From positions 496,001 through 560,000 of the forward strand of contig NZ_JAGKJK010000002.1 in NCBI RefSeq assembly GCF_020329435.1: 64,000 bases of DNA, read 5' to 3'. The notes under the pieces were generated by a model. That model did no database searches and was not told the origin of the DNA. It saw only the letters and a program-made list of their open reading frames with translations. Shown here in pieces: positions 1-8,768 of this stretch (position 1 is the first letter of the stretch; each line of letters opens with the position of its first letter). A program made the position numbers and the translations under genes. Source of the DNA: Bradyrhizobium hereditatis (GTDB lineage: Bacteria; Pseudomonadota; Alphaproteobacteria; Rhizobiales; Xanthobacteraceae).

Positions 1-16
1 TCTCAAACCATGAGGC

Positions 17-63
17 CCGCGGCCCATCCTTCGAGACGCGCTACGCGCTCCTCAAGATGAGGT
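17..63. repeat. Dispersed GC-rich inverted repeat at window edge
   Basis: An imperfect inverted repeat: catccttcgagacgcg at about 25-40 faces cgcgctcctcaagatg at about 44-59. It lies directly downstream of the minus-strand thioesterase gene, so its RNA form may also serve as a transcript end. The pattern is one I associate with bradyrhizobial intergenic repeats; that link is from memory. Confidence 0.45.
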
Positions 64-86
64 TGAGTGCGCGGGCGCGCGCCCCG

Positions 87-497
87 TTATCCGGCCTTGA
101 GCCGCTTCGTAAAACTCTCGCTGTTGACGAGGCCGCGGGCGTGGCGGCCGTCGCCGATCTTGCGCGCGCCTTCGAAAGCTTCGACCTCGAAGCGGATGAC
201 GCGGCGCTCAACTGCGACGACTTTTCCCGTGACGCGCACCGTGGCGCCGACCAGCGACGCGCCGAGGTGGCGGATATCGACTTCGGTTCCGACTGTGATC
301 CAGCCCGGCTGAAGATGGCTTCTGATGGCATCGCTGGACGCCATCTCCATTTCCAGGATCATCATCGGCGTCGCATAGACCATCGGCATGCCAGGCACGA
401 AATGCCCGACCGTGCGCTCGGGCGGCACGACCAGCGTGCGTTCGGCACTCATGCCGACCTTGATGAAGTCGCGTGCGTCCATGGATTGCTTCCGCAA
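87..497 (-). CDS. Hotdog-fold thioesterase (FlK-like family)
   Basis: A 136-residue single-domain protein of the small thioesterase family that includes fluoroacetyl-CoA thioesterase FlK. These enzymes hydrolyse acyl-CoA thioesters in the cytoplasm. The conserved block ATPMMILEMEMA (about residues 42-53) keeps a Thr and a Glu eight positions apart, like Thr42/Glu50 of FlK, and the later VDIRHLGAS supplies the expected His. The substrate cannot be read from the sequence, and most relatives act on ordinary acyl-CoAs. Translation could also begin at the Met at position 482 (MDARDFIK). The gene stands alone between two inverted repeats. Confidence 0.75.
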   Translation of the reverse strand: MRKQSMDARDFIKVGMSAERTLVVPPERTVGHFVPGMPMVYATPMMILEMEMASSDAIRSHLQPGWITVGTEVDIRHLGASLVGATVRVTGKVVAVERRVIRFEVEAFEGARKIGDGRHARGLVNSESFTKRLKAG

Positions 498-504
498 AGC
501 CGGT

Positions 505-626
505 GTCGTCCCGGCCTTGAGCCGGGACCCATAACCCCAAATGTCCGGTTTTCAGCAAGCTGGGGCCGCAGTTCGGCACAGCATCAACATCGGTGGTTAT
601 GGGTCCCTGCTTTCGCAGGGACGACA
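505..626. repeat. Intergenic inverted repeat, gtcccggc type
   Basis: The arms tgtcgtcccggcc...cccataacc (505-537) and ggttatgggtccc...ggacgaca (595-626) are inverted copies, and each arm also forms its own small hairpin. The element fills the gap between the thioesterase and tautomerase genes. The core ggccttgagccggg is shared with the repeat near 19910. Confidence 0.75.
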
Positions 627-642
627 TCGGAGAGAGGCCGCG

Positions 643-843
643 CTATTTCTGCATCGCCTTGCGCTCGACGAAGGTCTTGCCGCCCTTCATCTTGTGGGTG
701 AGCGGCGCCTCGTTGATCTGGATCACGACGGCTTCCGCGTCGACGCCGAGATTCTTCACCAGCGCCTGGGTGATGTCGCGCATCATACCGACTTTCTGCT
801 CCTCGGTGCGGCCGGCGGCCATGCTGATGGTGATCTCAGGCAT
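643..843 (-). CDS. 4-oxalocrotonate tautomerase family protein
   Basis: A 66-residue member of the tautomerase superfamily, whose small subunits form hexamers and use the N-terminal proline exposed after Met removal as general base. The start at 843 gives MPEITISMAAGRTEEQK, with Pro at position 2 as the family requires. An upstream Met in the same frame (948) would bury that proline and reads through a repeat, so it is rejected. The substrate is unknown. The gene lies between two inverted repeats, with no operon partner. Confidence 0.85.
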   Translation of the reverse strand: MPEITISMAAGRTEEQKVGMMRDITQALVKNLGVDAEAVVIQINEAPLTHKMKGGKTFVERKAMQK

Positions 844-882
844 CGGTATTGCTCCCTTTTGCTCTTGCTTATTCAGTAAACT

Positions 883-952
883 GTCATTGCCGGCTTTAGC
901 CGGCAATCCATCATTTTGGAGATGGATACGCGGGTCAAGCCCGCGCATGACG
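883..952. repeat. Intergenic inverted repeat, gtcattgcc type
   Basis: The left part gtcattgccggctttagcc and the right part gcgggtcaagcccgcgcatgac are two hairpins joined by an inverted ccatc...gatgg core. The same layout recurs at 42665-42789. It sits 4 bases beyond the hisS stop codon and may end that transcript. Confidence 0.7.
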
Positions 953-955
953 AAA

Positions 956-2599
956 TCAGCTAACCCACTTCACGTCATGTCGCGCGAGTACCTCGCGCAC
1001 CTTTGTGACGATCTCTCTCTCGGCGCAGGAAAACTGCGCGGGTCGCGTCTCGCGCCATTCTTGATTGGAAGCGATGGCGGCCGCGGCTTTCGCACCTTCG
1101 ATCAGGTCCTTGATCTGAATCTCGCCGCGCGCTTTTTCATCCGACCCCTGGATGATCACGCAAGGTGAATTACGACGGTCGGCATATTTGAGCTGGTTGC
1201 CCATGCTCTTGGGGTTGCCGAGATAGAGCTCGGCGCGGATGTTCGCGTTGCGGAGCTCCGCAACCATCTTCTGGTAGTCGGAGATGCGATCGCGATCGAA
1301 CACGGTGACCACAACGGGACCGAAATCGGGGCGCGTGTCAATTTTGCCGAGCATCGTCAGCGCCGCCTGCAAACGCGACACGCCGATCGAAAATCCTGTC
1401 GCCGGCACCGGCTCGCCGCGGAAACGCGAGACGAGGCCGTCGTAACGGCCACCGCCGCCGACCGAACCGAAGCGCACGGGGCGGCCCTTTTCGTCCTTGG
1501 TGTCGAGCAGGAGTTCGACCTCGTAGACGGGGCCGGTGTAGTATTCGAGGCCGCGCACGACGGAGGGGTCGATGCGAATGCGTCTGCTGCCGTAACCTGC
1601 AGCCGCGCATATCTCCATTATGCTCCTTAGCTCGTTGAGTCCCTCGCGGCCTGCATCGCTTGCGGCGGTCGTTTCGAGGCTATCCAGAACGGACGCGTTG
1701 TTGAAATAGCGCCCAGGATAACGGTCGTCAGTGAGTTCGTCTGACAAACGCCCGCCCTTGAGTGCGCGACGAGAAGCCGTCTGATCGGTATCGAAATTCT
1801 TGGCATCCCTAAGGTCTGCTAGGGACCAAGCTTCACCAGTAGCAACATAGTCCTTGATGCAGCTAAGTACGGCGTCGATCTGTGGTTCATTCAAACCAGC
1901 ACCGCGGGTGAAATCGCCGCTTTCATCTTTGCGTCCCGGACCCAATAGGTCACGGACGCCAGCTTCGCCGAGGCGGTCCAACTTATCGATGGCTCGCAAG
2001 ACCGTCAGGCGACGGACCGCATGCTCGGCTCCTTTGAGACCGCAGTCCTCCAAGACGCCATCAAGGATTTTACGGTTATTCACCTTCACGACATAGCTGC
2101 CGCGGGGAATGCCGAGCGCTTCCATCGTGTCGGCGGCCATCATGCACATCTCCGCATCCGCCGCTGGCGAAGCCGAGCCTACGGTATCCGCATCAAACTG
2201 CATGAACTGGCGGAAGCGGCCGGGGCCCGGCTTTTCGTTACGGTAGACGTAGCCCGCTCGGTAGCTGCGATACGGCTTCGGCAGCGCGTCGAAATTTTCC
2301 GCGACATAGCGCGCGAGCGGCGCGGTCAGGTCGTAGCGCAGCGAGATCCACTGCTCGTCATCGTCCTGGAACGAGAATACGCCCTCGTTCGGCCGGTCTT
2401 GATCGGGCAGGAATTTGCCGAGCGCGTCGGTGAACTCCATCGCCGGGGTTTCCACCGGCTCGAAGCCGTAGCGCTCATAGACTTCGCGGATTTTCTCGAC
2501 CATCTGGCGCGTGGCCGCGATCGCGGCGGGCCCGCGATCTTCCAGCCCGCGCGGCAGCCGGGCTTTGAGTTTCTGGGGTTTTTTGGGTTTTTCAGCCAT
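956..2599 (-). CDS. hisS: Histidyl-tRNA synthetase
   Basis: A class II aminoacyl-tRNA synthetase of 547 residues that charges tRNA-His. Motif 2 is visible as [18 protein letters not shown], and the histidine-binding signature RGLEYYTG lies near residue 350. The C-terminal anticodon-binding domain is intact. The start chosen is MAEKPKKPQ; the frame stays open upstream to 2869 but overlaps the neighbouring DUF2314 gene. The stretch encoded by about 1560-2070 (residues ~176-346) uses many codons rare in this genome, such as CTA, AGG, GTT and ACT, and looks foreign to the rest of the gene. Rhizobial HisRS is known to be divergent because tRNA-His lacks the extra G-1 there. Confidence 0.95.
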   Translation of the reverse strand: MAEKPKKPQKLKARLPRGLEDRGPAAIAATRQMVEKIREVYERYGFEPVETPAMEFTDALGKFLPDQDRPNEGVFSFQDDDEQWISLRYDLTAPLARYVAENFDALPKPYRSYRAGYVYRNEKPGPGRFRQFMQFDADTVGSASPAADAEMCMMAADTMEALGIPRGSYVVKVNNRKILDGVLEDCGLKGAEHAVRRLTVLRAIDKLDRLGEAGVRDLLGPGRKDESGDFTRGAGLNEPQIDAVLSCIKDYVATGEAWSLADLRDAKNFDTDQTASRRALKGGRLSDELTDDRYPGRYFNNASVLDSLETTAASDAGREGLNELRSIMEICAAAGYGSRRIRIDPSVVRGLEYYTGPVYEVELLLDTKDEKGRPVRFGSVGGGGRYDGLVSRFRGEPVPATGFSIGVSRLQAALTMLGKIDTRPDFGPVVVTVFDRDRISDYQKMVAELRNANIRAELYLGNPKSMGNQLKYADRRNSPCVIIQGSDEKARGEIQIKDLIEGAKAAAAIASNQEWRETRPAQFSCAEREIVTKVREVLARHDVKWVS

Positions 2600-2693
2600 G
2601 GGCGGCGTTGGTAGCAGCAAGTGCCGCGTCGGGAAAGCCGGTTTTAGCTCCGAGGCGGCTAGCCAAACCGGGCGGCCGACCAGCCAGATTCCC

Positions 2694-3218
2694 TTATGGG
2701 GTCTCCAGCCGCGCGCGAAGTGCATCAGCGTCGGGCTTCGGCAACAATTTGAGCATCGGCCGGATGGTCTCGCCGCCGACGATCTTGCCGTTGCGTAAGA
2801 ACATCCAGTCCGAGATGTCGGCCTCCTTGAACTCGGCCACTTCGCCCGCCTTCTTGTCAGGGAGATCACGCGGCGTATTGGCGAACTTTCCCGAATAGCG
2901 GCCGTCCGCGATCTTTTTCACATCGGCCATCCAGATGTGCTCGCCACTATTCCGTGGCGTCGGAAAGCGCACCTTGAGGGAGTGACCGGTCTCCGACGAT
3001 TTCGGCGCTTCGTAGGACGCCCAGAACGTGGGCGTGGCCCGCGCCTTGGCGATCGCGGCATTCATTTCCGGATTGCCGGAGTTGATGTCGACGATCGGGG
3101 AGCGATCTTGCGCCCTGAGCTCCGACTTGGGCACGCCGAGCATCGCGAAGATCGTCGCGGCCGCGGCCAGGACGATGCTTTTGGAAACCTTTGAGCGGGT
3201 CGAGGTCATTGTCATCAC
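2694..3218 (-). CDS. Secreted DUF2314 domain protein
   Basis: A 174-residue protein with an N-terminal signal peptide ([14 protein letters not shown] followed by a likely cleavage near residue 36) and a DUF2314 domain. The domain is recognised by [33 protein letters not shown] and [16 protein letters not shown], the last being very typical of the family. No catalytic role is established for DUF2314. It is probably periplasmic. It lies upstream of hisS on the same strand with a 94-base gap, so co-transcription is possible but not required. Confidence 0.85.
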   Translation of the reverse strand: MMTMTSTRSKVSKSIVLAAAATIFAMLGVPKSELRAQDRSPIVDINSGNPEMNAAIAKARATPTFWASYEAPKSSETGHSLKVRFPTPRNSGEHIWMADVKKIADGRYSGKFANTPRDLPDKKAGEVAEFKEADISDWMFLRNGKIVGGETIRPMLKLLPKPDADALRARLETP

Positions 3219-3342
3219 TTCACCAGGCAGGGGCTATTCACGATCTGCGGATTGGTCGCGGTGAGTTGGTAGTGAGTTCATAGGTCCTGCAGTTGCACGC
3301 GCGGCGCGCAATGGCTCGATCTCTTCGTTCGAGTGCGCGGCT

Positions 3343-3508
3343 TACCCCTCTCCCCAACCCTCCCCGCAAGGGGGGAGGGAGCCTTATCAGTGTGCTCACC
3401 TCACATTTGCTCACAGTTGCCTCTCAACACCGGGTTAGGGACGCATTAGCGAGAGGGCTCCCTCCCCCCTTGCGGGGACCTTGCGGGGGAGGGTTGGGGG
3501 AGAGGGGT
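3343..3508. repeat. Inverted repeat, ctccctcccc type (copy 1)
   Basis: The arms acccctctccccaaccctcc (from 3343) and gggagggttgggggagagggg (to about 3507) face each other across about 80 bases. The right arm carries a small internal duplication of ccttgcgggg. Flanking bases such as gttcgagtgcgcggctta and cttgctccgc also recur at 57150-57336, so the repeated unit is longer than the hairpin. It occupies most of the 363-base gap between the DUF2314 protein and the aminotransferase gene; I see no gene there. Confidence 0.8.
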
Positions 3509-3581
3509 GCCGCTTGCTCCGCCGTCAGACGAACGCACGATAACCTTTTCAATCGCGCGGAAATGAGAGAGCGTGCCTGTC

Positions 3582-4472
3582 TTACGCCGCAGCCGCTTTC
3601 CCCTTCGGCTGCACCTCCGCGGTGTAATCGGCCATCAACTGCTCGGAAATCACACCGGGCGTGAACTTCCACTCCGCGATCTCGGAGACCGGCGTCACTT
3701 CCGCCGCGGTGCCGGTGATGAAGCACTCGGTGAATCCGGGAAGCTCCTCCGGCATGATGCGGCGCTCGATCACCTCGATGCCGCGGCGCTGCGCGAGATC
3801 GATCGCGGTGGCGCGGGTGATGCCGGCGAGGAAGCAGTCGGCGATCGGGGTGTGGATCTTGCCGTCCTTGATGAAAAAGATGTTGGCGCCAGTGCATTCG
3901 GCGACACGGCCCTGCCAGTCCAGCATCAACGCGTCAGCATAGCCCTGGCGCTCCGACTTGTGCTTGGAGATGGTGCAGATCATGTAGAGGCCTGACGCCT
4001 TCGCCAACGCTGGAATTGTCGCCGGATCAGGCCGCCGGTATTCGGCCATGCACATGCGGATGCCCTTCAGCTTCTCGGCCGGATCAAAGTAGCTCGGCCA
4101 GTTCCACGCGGCGATGGCGAGATGGATGGTGTTACTCGGCGCCGAGACGCCCATCATCTCCGAACCGCGCCAGGCGATCGGACGCAGATAGGCGTCGGGC
4201 AGATTGTTCTTGTCGATCACGAGCTGCTTGGCAGCATCGATCTCGGCCACGGAATAGGGAATCTCGAAATCGAGAATGTTGGCGGATATCTTTAACCGCT
4301 CGGAATGCTCCGTGCTCTTGAACACCTTGCCGCCATAGGCGCGCTCGCCTTCGAACACGCAGCTCGCATAGTGCAGGCCATGGGTGAGAACGTGGACGTT
4401 AGCGTCGGCCCACGGCACTAGCCTGCCGTCGTACCAGATGACGCCATCGATCTTGTCGAACGAAATTCCCAT
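3582..4472 (-). CDS. ilvE: Branched-chain amino acid aminotransferase, short form
   Basis: A fold-type IV PLP enzyme of 296 residues that interconverts leucine, isoleucine and valine with their 2-oxo acids. Visible signatures are GVIWYDGRLVPWADANVHVL at the N terminus, HYASCVFEGERAY, the region around ICTISKHKSERQGYADALML that should hold the PLP lysine, and ECTGANIFF. The start at 4472 is preceded by a good ribosome-binding site (GGGAGAG, about 5 bases away); the longer frame to 4592 has no such site. A second aminotransferase of a different subfamily follows upstream on the same strand. Confidence 0.9.
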   Translation of the reverse strand: MGISFDKIDGVIWYDGRLVPWADANVHVLTHGLHYASCVFEGERAYGGKVFKSTEHSERLKISANILDFEIPYSVAEIDAAKQLVIDKNNLPDAYLRPIAWRGSEMMGVSAPSNTIHLAIAAWNWPSYFDPAEKLKGIRMCMAEYRRPDPATIPALAKASGLYMICTISKHKSERQGYADALMLDWQGRVAECTGANIFFIKDGKIHTPIADCFLAGITRATAIDLAQRRGIEVIERRIMPEELPGFTECFITGTAAEVTPVSEIAEWKFTPGVISEQLMADYTAEVQPKGKAAAA

Positions 4473-4631
4473 GGCTTCTCTCCCGATTGGGCGCATCAAA
4501 TTCGCGCCTGAAACTCCCTGATCAATCTGCAGCCCATAGGCGCGCGCGTCGGCGCGACGCGCGGCAACAGCCCCGCGTTCGGGTTTAAGCAATGTGCTTG
4601 TTATGGAGCGGCGGAATGCATCCGCCGCCGG

Positions 4632-5708
4632 TCACATGACCTTTCGGATCCAGCCGTGCGGGTCCTCCGCGCGACCGTACTGGATGTCGACCAACTTCTT
4701 GCGCAGCCCCATGGCGACAGGGCCGGCCACGCCGCCGCTGATCTGGAAGTCACCGCTCGCGGAGCACACTTTGCCGATCGGCGAGATGACGGCCGCGGTG
4801 CCGCAGGCAAACGCCTCTTTCAGCTTTCCACTGGCGGCATCCTTGCGCCACTGATCGATCGTGTAGGGCTCCTCGCGCACGACCGTGCCGGCATCCCTGG
4901 CCAGCGCAATGATCGAATCGCGGGTGATACCCGGCAGGATTGTTCCGAGCGGCGGCGTCAGCAGAGAGCCGTCGTCGAACACGAAGAAGACGTTCATGCC
5001 GCCGAGCTCCTCGATATACCGGCGCTCGATTGCATCGAGGAAGACAACCTGATCGCAGCCGTGCTCGATAGCCTCGGCCTGCGCGCGCAGGCTCGCCGCG
5101 TAATTGCCGCCGCACTTGACCGCGCCGGTGCCGCCGATCGCGGCGCGCGTATAATTCTCCGACACCCAGATTGTCACTGGCGCCGGGCCGCCCTTGAAAT
5201 AGGAGCCGACCGGAGAAGCGATCACGGCAAAAATGTATTCGGCTGACGGTTTGACGCCGAGAAATACCTCGTTCGCGATCATGAAGGGCCGCATGTAAAG
5301 GCTGCCCTCGCCGCCCGGTATCCAGGCGCTGTCGATGCGCACGACTTGCTCGACCGCTTCGATGAACAGCGCCTCGGGCAAGGGCGCCATGGCCATGCGC
5401 TCGGCCGAAGCGCGGAAACGGCGGGCATTGGCGTCGGGACGGAACAGGTTGACGCCGTTGTCGCGCTTGTAGGCCTTGAGACCCTCGAAAATCTCCTGCG
5501 CGTAGTGCAGCACGGCGGTGGCCGGATCGAGCGCGAAGTTCGCACGGGATTCGACGCGCGCGTCATGCCAGCCCTTGGCCTGGTTGTAGCGGATGATCGC
5601 CATGTGATCGGTGAAAATCCGGCCGAAGCCCGGGTCCACGAGCTTTGCCGCGCGCTCTTTCTCAGGAGTTGGACTAGCCGTCGGCTGGATGTCGAAATTC
5701 AAACTCAT
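4632..5708 (-). CDS. Branched-chain aminotransferase, long (eukaryote-like) form
   Basis: A 358-residue fold-type IV aminotransferase of the longer BCAT class shared with eukaryotes and Gram-positive bacteria. Diagnostic parts are FGRIFTDHMAIIRY, VLHYAQEIFEGLKAYK, RPFMIANEVFLGVKP, VKCGGNYAAS (with the probable PLP lysine), and TPPLGTILPGITRDSII. It is expected to make or degrade Leu, Ile and Val. It lies 159 bases upstream of the short-form ilvE on the same strand, so the organism carries two differently built enzymes side by side, possibly for biosynthesis and catabolism. Confidence 0.9.
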   Translation of the reverse strand: MSLNFDIQPTASPTPEKERAAKLVDPGFGRIFTDHMAIIRYNQAKGWHDARVESRANFALDPATAVLHYAQEIFEGLKAYKRDNGVNLFRPDANARRFRASAERMAMAPLPEALFIEAVEQVVRIDSAWIPGGEGSLYMRPFMIANEVFLGVKPSAEYIFAVIASPVGSYFKGGPAPVTIWVSENYTRAAIGGTGAVKCGGNYAASLRAQAEAIEHGCDQVVFLDAIERRYIEELGGMNVFFVFDDGSLLTPPLGTILPGITRDSIIALARDAGTVVREEPYTIDQWRKDAASGKLKEAFACGTAAVISPIGKVCSASGDFQISGGVAGPVAMGLRKKLVDIQYGRAEDPHGWIRKVM

Positions 5709-6037
5709 TCCCCTGCTTCCCGCTGCCGCACCAAGCGCGATTTCTGGCGCCGGCCCTCCCCCGAGGGCGTGCCGGCTGGTTAGGCCTGGACTTCACCACC
5801 ACCGGCCCTGCGGCCGGTTTCCATCGCCGTCATGTCGGGTGAGGACATGCTTTTGCGGAATGCCGAAGTCCAGTATGTTTGCCGAAATGCCGCTCGACAA
5901 TCGCACGGTAGTTCAATTTGGGGCCGTTGCCGCCATCGATGGCTTTTCCGGCTGCCTGACACGTGGCCCGGTTCGAAGCGACTTAAAGTTTCGTCGTGGC
6001 CGGCAGTTTTGTAACATTGAACCCAAGATATGTCAAC
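5709..6037. other. Divergent intergenic region
   Basis: This 329-base gap separates the minus-strand aminotransferase from the plus-strand MarR regulator and must hold both promoters. I see no convincing gene. The last 9 bases belong to the inverted repeat described at 6029-6049. No other repeat family of the window occurs here. Confidence 0.5.
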
Positions 6038-6049
6038 ATGACTGACATA
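6029..6049 (+). promoter_or_regulatory. Candidate MarR operator over the start codon
   Basis: A perfect inverted repeat TATGTCA-N7-TGACATA whose centre covers the start codon at 6038-6040. The 14-base centre-to-centre spacing and symmetric half-sites suit a dimeric winged-helix protein such as the MarR regulator encoded immediately downstream. Autorepression by blocking translation start or transcription is inferred. Confidence 0.55.
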
Positions 6050-6592
6050 AATTTCTCAAGGAGCGCCGCCCACCCTGATTCGCAGGGGGCCGCAGGCACC
6101 TACCCCGCCCCGCGCGCCGGCGAGATGCGCTGGGACATTATCGAGCTCCTGTTTTTCGCCTATCGCGACTTCGTCGGCGATGCGGACCAAGAGCTCGAGG
6201 CTTTCGGCTTCGGCCGAGCGCATCACCGAGTGATGCATTTCGTCTACCGCTACCCCGGCCTGAAGGTCGCCGACCTTCTGGACGTCCTGCGGATCACCAA
6301 GCAGTCGCTCGGGCGGGTGCTGAAGCAGTTGCTCGATGAGGGCTACATCATCCAGAAGACTGGCAATAACGACCGCCGGCAGCGCCTTCTTTACGCCACC
6401 GCGAAGGGCGAAGCGTTGGTGGCAAAGCTCGCAGGGTTGCAGACCGACCGCATCACCCGTGCGCTGCGGGACATCAATCCCGAAGGCGTCGCGGCGATCA
6501 GCCAGTTCCTGCGCGCGATGATCGATCGCGACGATCCTGACAAGGTCTTAGAGGCGATCTTCGGGACCGGCAGCAAGAAGCCGAGGGAGTGA
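6038..6592 (+). CDS. petP: MarR family regulator (PetP-like)
   Basis: A 184-residue winged-helix regulator. The recognition part is VADLLDVLRITKQSLGRVLKQL and the wing GNNDRRQRLLYATAKGEAL, both classic for MarR. The start MTDINFSRS sits in the centre of an inverted repeat; an upstream in-frame ATG at 5996 is less likely. The order MarR regulator, then OmpR-type regulator, then sensor kinase matches petP-petR of Rhodobacter capsulatus, where the pair is needed for cytochrome bc1 production. Its stop codon overlaps the next gene by four bases. The petP name is assigned from order and family, not a measured similarity. Confidence 0.75.
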   Translation: MTDINFSRSAAHPDSQGAAGTYPAPRAGEMRWDIIELLFFAYRDFVGDADQELEAFGFGRAHHRVMHFVYRYPGLKVADLLDVLRITKQSLGRVLKQLLDEGYIIQKTGNNDRRQRLLYATAKGEALVAKLAGLQTDRITRALRDINPEGVAAISQFLRAMIDRDDPDKVLEAIFGTGSKKPRE

Positions 6593-7329
6593 CCGTGGCG
6601 CAAGGAGCAACCATCGCGACAGCCACTGCGCGCGCGACGCGGCAACTGGCCGACGACGCCCCGCATCTGCTCCTGGTCGACGACGATCGCCGCATCCGCG
6701 ATCTGTTGTCGCGGTTTCTGTCCGGCGAGGGCTATCGCGTCACGACAGCGTCCAGCGCGACCGACGCGCGGGCAAAGCTGCTCGGCCTGCATTTCGATCT
6801 CCTGATCCTCGACGTCATGATGCCCGGCGAAACCGGCTTCGATCTGGCGCGGTTCATCCGCACCTCATCCTCTGTGCCGATCATCATGCTGACGGCGCGC
6901 CATGAGGCGGAGGCGCGGATCGAAGGCCTGCAGATCGGCGCCGACGACTACGTCGCAAAACCGTTTGAGCCGCGCGAACTGGTCCTGCGCATCGGCAATA
7001 TCCTCAAGCGGTCCGCTCCGCCGCCGATCGAGGCACTGGAGCAGATCGCGTTCGGCCCCTACATCTTTCATCTCGATCGCGGCGAGCTGCGTCAGGGCGA
7101 AGAGATCATTCACCTGACCGATCGCGAGCGCGAAATGCTGCGCATTCTCTCCGCCTGCCCCGGCGAGACCGTGCCGCGCGCGGCGCTGACCGGCGGCGGC
7201 ACGGTCAACGAGCGCGCCGTCGACGTGCAGATCAACCGCCTGCGCCGCAAGATCGAACAGGATCCCGCCAATCCGCTGTTCCTGCAGGCGGTGCGCGGCA
7301 TCGGCTACCGCCTGGTCGCGTCGCCCTGA
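6589..7329 (+). CDS. petR: OmpR family response regulator (PetR-like)
   Basis: A 246-residue two-domain regulator. The receiver domain (about residues 25-140) has the acidic pair in LLLVDDDRR, the phospho-acceptor Asp75 in LLILDVMMPGETG and the conserved Lys in DYVAKPFEP. The C-terminal winged-helix DNA-binding domain ends with INRLRRKIE and VRGIGYRL. Translation starts at GTG overlapping the petP stop (GTGA), showing coupling; a second GTG at 6595 is also possible. The sensor kinase gene follows after 7 bases, so the three proteins should be made together. Confidence 0.85.
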   Translation: MTVAQGATIATATARATRQLADDAPHLLLVDDDRRIRDLLSRFLSGEGYRVTTASSATDARAKLLGLHFDLLILDVMMPGETGFDLARFIRTSSSVPIIMLTARHEAEARIEGLQIGADDYVAKPFEPRELVLRIGNILKRSAPPPIEALEQIAFGPYIFHLDRGELRQGEEIIHLTDREREMLRILSACPGETVPRAALTGGGTVNERAVDVQINRLRRKIEQDPANPLFLQAVRGIGYRLVASP

Positions 7330-7336
7330 GCAACTG

Positions 7337-8722
7337 ATGAGCACGCTCGATACCGGTCTGACATTCATCCGCAATGCATCGCAACGCGTCTCCAAAGCCA
7401 ATGGCTGGATGGGCAACGCGTTCAAAGGCTGGATGCCGACCGGCCTCTATGCCCGGGCGCTGCTGATCATGATCGTGCCGATGGTGATCCTGCAGACGGT
7501 GGTCGCGTTCGTGTTCATGGAGCGGCACTGGAATACGGTGACGCGGCGCCTGTCGGCGGCCGTGGTGCAGGACATCGCCAGCCTGATCGATGTCTACAAG
7601 GCTTTTCCGCAGGACAAGGATCGCGCGCAGCTCCGCCGCATCGGACAGCGGCTACAGCTCGTGGTCGATTTCCTTCCCGTCGGCGACATGCCGCAGCCCG
7701 GGCCAAAGCCGTTCTTCTCGCTGCTCGATCAGACCTTGTCGGTGCAACTCGGCCGTCAGATCGGCCGCCCGTTCTGGATCGACACCGTCGGCAAGTCCAA
7801 TCTGGTTGAAATACGCATCCAGCTCGACGATGCCGTGATGCGCGTGTTCGCGCAGCGCAGCGCAGCCTACGCCTCCAATTCGGAAATTTTCATCTTCTGG
7901 ATGCTCGGTACCTCCTCGATCCTGCTGATCGTCGCGGTGTTGTTCCTGCGCAACCAGATCAGGCCGATCCTGCGGCTGGCGGAAGCCGCCGAAAGTTTTG
8001 GCAAGGGCCGCGAGGTGCCGAACTTCCGGCCGCGCGGCGCGCGCGAGGTGCGGCAGGCGGCACAGGCGTTTCTGGAGATGAAAGCGCGCGTCGAGCGCTC
8101 GATCGATCAGCGCACCGCGATGCTGGCTGGCGTCAGCCACGATCTGCGCACAATCCTGACCCGCTTCAAGCTCGAGCTCGCGCTAATCGGCGACAGTCCT
8201 GAAGTCGACGGCATGCGCAAGGATGTCGACGAAATGTCTGGCATGTTGGAGGCCTATCTCGCCTTCGCGCGCGGCGACAGCGGCGAGGTGGCGCAACCGA
8301 CCGACATGGCGCTGGCGCTGGAGGAGTTGCGCAGCGATGCCGAACGCCACGGCCATACTGCAACGGTGACGTTCCACGGCCTGCCGGTGGTGACGGTGAA
8401 GCCAGCCTCGTTCAAGCGCTGCATCGCCAACCTCGTCTCCAATGCCGCGCGCTATGCCAAGACGGTCGCCATCACTGGCCACCGCGATCATCGCTACCTG
8501 ACGGTAACGGTCGACGACGACGGGCCCGGCATTCCCGTCAACATGCGCGAGGAAGTGTTCAAGCCGTTCCTGCGGCTCGACGACGCCCGCAATCAGGACG
8601 AGGGTGGCACGGGCCTGGGGCTCGCCATCGCCCGCGACATCGCCCGCTCACATGGCGGCGACATCACGCTCAGCGACAGCCCGTTGGGCGGATTGCGGGC
8701 TGCGGTCAGGGTGCCGGTGTAG
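7337..8722 (+). CDS. Sensor histidine kinase (EnvZ-like)
   Basis: A 461-residue inner-membrane kinase. One membrane segment lies at about 38-60 (LLIMIVPMVILQTVVAFVF) and a second at about 188-208 (FWMLGTSSILLIVAVLFL), enclosing a periplasmic sensor of about 125 residues. A HAMP region follows, then the H box AGVSHDLRTILTRF with phospho-acceptor His268, the N box NLVSNAARYA, DDDGPGIP and the G box GGTGLGLAIARD. All catalytic motifs are present. It is the evident partner of the response regulator seven bases upstream. The signal sensed is unknown. Confidence 0.88.
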   Translation: MSTLDTGLTFIRNASQRVSKANGWMGNAFKGWMPTGLYARALLIMIVPMVILQTVVAFVFMERHWNTVTRRLSAAVVQDIASLIDVYKAFPQDKDRAQLRRIGQRLQLVVDFLPVGDMPQPGPKPFFSLLDQTLSVQLGRQIGRPFWIDTVGKSNLVEIRIQLDDAVMRVFAQRSAAYASNSEIFIFWMLGTSSILLIVAVLFLRNQIRPILRLAEAAESFGKGREVPNFRPRGAREVRQAAQAFLEMKARVERSIDQRTAMLAGVSHDLRTILTRFKLELALIGDSPEVDGMRKDVDEMSGMLEAYLAFARGDSGEVAQPTDMALALEELRSDAERHGHTATVTFHGLPVVTVKPASFKRCIANLVSNAARYAKTVAITGHRDHRYLTVTVDDDGPGIPVNMREEVFKPFLRLDDARNQDEGGTGLGLAIARDIARSHGGDITLSDSPLGGLRAAVRVPV

Positions 8723-8768
8723 TAACTCCCTCGTCCCGCAGCGCGCGGCTTTAGCGCAGTAAAGCGAG

